Source: Lentisphaerota bacterium
GTDB lineage: Bacteria; Verrucomicrobiota; Kiritimatiellia; RFP12; UBA3636
NCBI GenBank assembly: GCA_012514445.1
Contig: JAAZAI010000175.1
Coordinates: 1-25,090, forward strand
Length of the DNA stretch: 25,090 nucleotides
Direction: 5' to 3'
How positions within the stretch are numbered: the first letter of the stretch is position 1; every line of letters begins with the position of its first letter. The position numbers were made by a program, and so were the translations under genes. Below are positions 22,029 to 25,090 of the stretch, one piece after another. The notes below the pieces were generated by a model that made no database searches, was not told the DNA's origin, and was given only the letters and a program-made list of their open reading frames with translations.

Positions 22029-22970
22029 ATGCAGCAAGAAGGGGCAACAGCACTGGCGGCCGCGAGGCCGGATCCCTGGCGGTGGTTCACGTTCGTCGCG
22101 GCGACGATCGCGGCCGCGTGGCTCTTCGTCGCGTTCGGCAGCGATTCGGACGTGGCCAACGAACCGCGATCGATCTTCGGCTGGATCGCCATCCAGTGGC
22201 GCAACGAGAACTTCCGCCACAACTGGGTGATGCTGCTCTTCTCCGCCTATGTGATCTACCGCAACCGCGAGGGGCTGGCCCAGGCCCGGACGCGCCCGAG
22301 CGCGATCGGCCTCGCGGTCGTAGCCCTCTCGCTCGCGGCGCACGTCCTCGGCTACCGAACGCAGCTTCCCCGGCTCTCGCTGGGCTCGACCGTCGGCGTC
22401 TTCTGGGGCATCCCCTACGCCATCTGGGGCTGGGACGTGGCGAAGCTGCTGGTCTTTCCCGCCGCCTACGCCTTCCTGTGCTTCTGCGGCTCGCTGCTGG
22501 TGGAGGTGACGATGCCGCTGCGGCTCATGGCCAGCGGGATCGCCTGCACCTTCCTCCACGGCGCGGGCATCGAGGCCGTGCGCCGCGGGACGGTCGTCTT
22601 CAGCGCCGCGGGCGGCGGCTTCCAGTTCGACGTAGCGGACGCCTGCAGCGGCCTTCGCTCGCTGACGGTGATGACGGCGCTGGCCGCGCCGTACGCCTAT
22701 CTGACGCTCACCGGATTCTGGCGGCGGATCATCCTCTTCGGGATGTCCGTGCCGCTCGCGATGCTCGCCAACGCGCTGCGCATCTTCTCCCTCGGGCTCG
22801 TGGCGGAGTGGATCGGCATGGATCTGGCGATGATGCTCTACCACGACCTGTCGGGTTTCCTCGTCTTCATCCTGTCCCTGCTGCTGCTCATCGGCACCGG
22901 GGCGCTTGTCCAAATCGACTGGAGGGCCAGGCTATGCGCGCTCAAGCCGCAAAAGCGATTCCGGGACTGA
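22029..22970 (+). CDS. Exosortase (exosortase/archaeosortase family)
   Basis: A multi-pass membrane transpeptidase-like enzyme of 313 residues, expected to process surface proteins with a PEP-CTERM-type C-terminal tail. The catalytic triad is visible: C206 in DVADACSGLRSL, R251 in LANALRIFSLG and H272 in LYHDLSGFLVF. About eight hydrophobic segments span residues 18-36, 64-77, 92-107, 122-134, 139-160, 212-228, 233-250 and 274-294. The frame is open back to 21891, but the promoter at 21990-22018 favours the ATG at 22029. The EpsI-like gene starts inside its 3' end (37-base overlap). No PEP-CTERM substrate gene is visible in the window, so the sorting signal it recognises is unknown. Confidence 0.9.
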   Translation: MQQEGATALAAARPDPWRWFTFVAATIAAAWLFVAFGSDSDVANEPRSIFGWIAIQWRNENFRHNWVMLLFSAYVIYRNREGLAQARTRPSAIGLAVVALSLAAHVLGYRTQLPRLSLGSTVGVFWGIPYAIWGWDVAKLLVFPAAYAFLCFCGSLLVEVTMPLRLMASGIACTFLHGAGIEAVRRGTVVFSAAGGGFQFDVADACSGLRSLTVMTALAAPYAYLTLTGFWRRIILFGMSVPLAMLANALRIFSLGLVAEWIGMDLAMMLYHDLSGFLVFILSLLLLIGTGALVQIDWRARLCALKPQKRFRD

Positions 22971-23995
22971 TCGCCCTCGCCCTCGTCGTCGCCACCGGCG
23001 TCTACCTCGGCCGGCCGCGCACGATCTACGGCAATCCGACGGGCGAGATTCCGCTGGAAATGCCCGCGGAGCTGGGAGGCTATCAGGCCGAGCGCATTCT
23101 CTTCTGCTCGAACGACCAGTGCTCGCGCGCCTACCGCGAATCGCAGCTCGCCGCGACGACGAACGCCGCCCCCGCCAGTCTTGATGCGATCCCCTCTGCC
23201 AGTCTTGATGCAAGCCCTCCGCAGCTCGCAATTCCTGCCGCGACCTGCCCCTCCTGCGGCTCGCCCCTCTCCGCCATTTCCATCGGCGAGGCGAAGCTGC
23301 TACCCGACAACACGCCCATCTTCCGCCGCGAATACATCCGCGAAGGCCAGCCCGCCGTCCAGGCGACGATCGTCTTCTCGGGCATCGAACGGCGCAGCAT
23401 CCACCGCCCGCAGGTCTGCCTCGTCTCCCAAGGCAACCGCATCACCAACGAACACCCCTACGACGTCGATCTCGGCGACGGGCGCACGCTGCGCATCCGC
23501 GTCCTCGACATCCAGCAGGTCTACGGCGGAGAGAACGGCGAGAAGGTCATCGTCCCAGCGACGTACGCCTACTGGCTCTTCAATCCCGAACGCGAAACCG
23601 ACTCGCACTTGAAGCGCTTCCTGTACATGGCGATCGACAACTCGCTTCGCAACTACAGGCCGCGCTGGGGCTACGTCTCGATCTCCTTCGAGCGCACCAG
23701 CCTCGACCCCGAAGCCTGGAAGCGCCAGCTCGACGAGTTCGTGCCGCTCATCTACCCCGTGCTCACGGATGTGCGCGAGAAGCTGGATGCGCAGCGCAAC
23801 ATCACCACCGTCATCCATCACTCGTCCTCCGAGATCAACGTCTACAAGGGCGAAACGGGCGACGTAACGGCCAATCCGCGCGTCAGCGGGCAACCCTCCC
23901 CCGATGCCCCCGCGCCTTCCGCACCCGCAACACGCCCTGAGGCGAACCCGACGCAGCCCGCAAACCCGCCCTCCGCACCCGCCGACCAGCCATGA
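22934..23995 (+). CDS. Exosortase-associated EpsI-like protein with zinc-ribbon insertion
   Basis: A 353-residue membrane-anchored protein, most likely the exosortase partner. An N-terminal anchor (IPGLIALALVVATGVYLG, 9-26) precedes an EpsI-type domain (about 115-290) with the diagnostic SIHRPQVCLVSQGNRI (155-170, H157/C162), corresponding to the HxPxxC motif of EpsI. Two features depart from ordinary EpsI: four cysteines, C58, C63, C105 and C108 (FCSNDQCS; TCPSCGS), look like a zinc ribbon split by a linker, and that linker contains an in-frame repeat (ASLDA twice, from two 14-base DNA repeats). The last 45 residues are Pro/Ala-rich. The ATG at 22934 has GGAGGG seven bases upstream, although the frame is open much further back. 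The stop overlaps rdgB as ATGA. Confidence 0.84.
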   Translation: MRAQAAKAIPGLIALALVVATGVYLGRPRTIYGNPTGEIPLEMPAELGGYQAERILFCSNDQCSRAYRESQLAATTNAAPASLDAIPSASLDASPPQLAIPAATCPSCGSPLSAISIGEAKLLPDNTPIFRREYIREGQPAVQATIVFSGIERRSIHRPQVCLVSQGNRITNEHPYDVDLGDGRTLRIRVLDIQQVYGGENGEKVIVPATYAYWLFNPERETDSHLKRFLYMAIDNSLRNYRPRWGYVSISFERTSLDPEAWKRQLDEFVPLIYPVLTDVREKLDAQRNITTVIHHSSSEINVYKGETGDVTANPRVSGQPSPDAPAPSAPATRPEANPTQPANPPSAPADQP

Positions 23996-24600
23996 ACTGC
24001 CCCTTGATCGTCGTCGCCACCCGCAACCCGCACAAGCTCGTCGAACTCCGAAAGCTCTTCGGCGTCCCATCCGCCGCGCTCCGCCCCGTCGCGGACTTTC
24101 CAGACGCCCCGGACGTCGAGGAAGACGGCGAGACGTTCGTCGCCAACGCCCTGATCAAGGCGAGGGCCGTACGAGACTTCACCAAGGCCTGGGCGCTGGC
24201 GGACGATTCCGGTCTCGAGGTGGACGCGCTGGACGGGGCTCCGGGGGTCTACTCGGCGCGATTCGCCGGCGTTCACGGCGACGACGCGGCCAACAACCGG
24301 CTGCTCCTCGGGAAGCTCGCGGACGTCCCCGCCCCGCAGCGCACCGCGCACTTCTCCTGCGCCATCGCGCTCGTCTCGCCGGACGGCCGCGAATTCACCG
24401 CCACGGGCATCTGCCCCGGCAGGATTCTGCACGACCCGCGCGGCTCGAACGGCTTCGGCTACGACCCGCTCTTCCTGCCCGACGGCCACGATCGGACCTT
24501 CGCGGAACTCGAATCCGAAGTCAAATGCACCTTTTCGCACCGCGCCGTGGCCGCCGCCGCGATGCGGGAGACGCTCCAGTCCCTTTTCGTCGCCCGGTGA
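23992..24600 (+). CDS. rdgB: Non-canonical purine NTP pyrophosphatase (RdgB/HAM1 family)
   Basis: House-cleaning enzyme of 202 residues that hydrolyses dITP, dXTP and ITP to monophosphates so that deaminated purines are not built into DNA. Motifs are ATRNPHKLVEL (9-19), EEDGETFVANALIKA (43-57), the catalytic DDSGLEVDAL (71-80, D71), GVYSARFAG (85-93), NGFGYDPLFLP and the C-terminal SHRAVA. The first codons overlap the preceding stop (ATGA), so it is translated with the exosortase operon although its role is general. Length and motif order are normal. Confidence 0.95.
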   Translation: MNCPLIVVATRNPHKLVELRKLFGVPSAALRPVADFPDAPDVEEDGETFVANALIKARAVRDFTKAWALADDSGLEVDALDGAPGVYSARFAGVHGDDAANNRLLLGKLADVPAPQRTAHFSCAIALVSPDGREFTATGICPGRILHDPRGSNGFGYDPLFLPDGHDRTFAELESEVKCTFSHRAVAAAAMRETLQSLFVAR

Positions 24601-24636
24601 TTTCGATCGCCGGCGCCATACCCCAGGAGGCCCACC

Positions 24637-25090
24637 ATGAACGACACACCAGTCCAGCCCGCCACCTGCACAAGCCGCGGAACGGCATCCCGCCTCATCA
24701 ACCTCGCCGGCGTCATTCTACTGATCGTCGCCGCCGCGCTCTACTGGCGGGATATGCAGGTGAACAAGGAGAAGGCCGCGGCCGCGGGCATGGTCCGGCT
24801 CAACGCGACGACGCCCATGATCGCGATGGGGCTCATGCTCGACTCGACCGGCGCCGCGCAGAACATCCTCATCGGCTGCCCGCGCGACATCGCCACGAAC
24901 ATCATCTCGAAGCTGGCGCAGGCCGAGGCGACCGATTTCCCCGGCGGCACGGTCGAAGGCGACGAGTACAAGATCTACCTGATGTTCACGAACAGAACAA
25001 TGGCCGTCATGCGCGCGGTCCGTCTCTACGATTCGCCTTCGAATCTCTACGTCGGCATGCAGATCCCCGCGGAGTTCGACGAGAACAAGA
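24637..25090 (+). CDS. Membrane-anchored protein of unknown function (cut by window end)
   Basis: An open frame of at least 151 codons that runs off the right edge. AGGAGG at 24625-24630, six bases before the ATG, is a near-perfect ribosome-binding site, which makes the start secure. After a short cytoplasmic N-terminus (MNDTPVQPATCTSRG), residues about 20-37 form one membrane segment (LINLAGVILLIVAAALYW), with the rest presumably outside the cytoplasm. The visible part continues MVRLNATTPMIAMGLMLD, EGDEYKIYLMFTNRTMAVMR and YVGMQIPAEFD. I do not recognise the family. It lies 36 bases after rdgB and could be the last visible gene of the exosortase operon. Confidence 0.75.
   Translation, partial: MNDTPVQPATCTSRGTASRLINLAGVILLIVAAALYWRDMQVNKEKAAAAGMVRLNATTPMIAMGLMLDSTGAAQNILIGCPRDIATNIISKLAQAEATDFPGGTVEGDEYKIYLMFTNRTMAVMRAVRLYDSPSNLYVGMQIPAEFDENK

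Overview
The window reads as a chromosomal stretch of a high-GC bacterium of the Planctomycetes-Verrucomicrobia-Chlamydiae (PVC) group; Kiritimatiellota or a close relative fits best. The evidence is a 52-residue small basic protein of a type known from PVC genomes, two AraC regulators with a XylR-like periplasmic-binding N-terminus, an exosortase with an EpsI-like partner, a large FAD-dependent oxidoreductase and a GH16 glycanase. The assignment is inferred from gene content; no rRNA or tRNA gene is present.

Layout. (1) 1-2119, minus strand: gmd and fcl, the two-step GDP-L-fucose pathway; the first 47 bases of the window nearly repeat a segment inside fcl. (2) 2224-3670, plus: an AraC/XylR-type regulator divergent from gmd, then the small basic protein with its own promoter and a hairpin terminator. 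(3) 3724-6939, plus: a tightly coupled run of an SH3b envelope protein, ispH, panC and a YhcH-family protein, with ATGA overlaps at two junctions. (4) 6940-7192: a gene-free spacer with a perfect 22-bp palindrome and simple repeats, then a MIF-family protein. (5) 7597-8769, minus: a second AraC/XylR-type regulator with a good promoter. (6) 8902-13633: a sugar cassette (hexose-6-phosphate mutarotase, xylose-isomerase-like protein, xylulokinase-like FGGY kinase) bracketed by two inverted copies of a hairpin-rich non-coding repeat. (7) 13723-20278, plus: a zinc-ribbon/PTS-EIIA fusion, a coiled-coil envelope protein, a histidine phosphatase, a GH16 glycanase, recN and an MFS permease. (8) 20291-21892, minus: an FAD-dependent oxidoreductase. 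(9) 22029-25090, plus: exosortase, EpsI-like protein, rdgB and a membrane-anchored protein cut by the window end.

How the parts fit. The second regulator, mutarotase, isomerase and kinase look like a pentose or related sugar pathway in which the regulator senses the sugar. The exosortase pair suggests sorting of C-terminally tagged surface proteins, often linked to exopolysaccharide; GDP-fucose made by gmd/fcl could feed such a polysaccharide. ispH, panC, recN and rdgB are housekeeping. The least explained parts are the inverted non-coding repeats around the sugar cassette, the altered metal site of the isomerase, and the zinc-ribbon/EIIA fusion.
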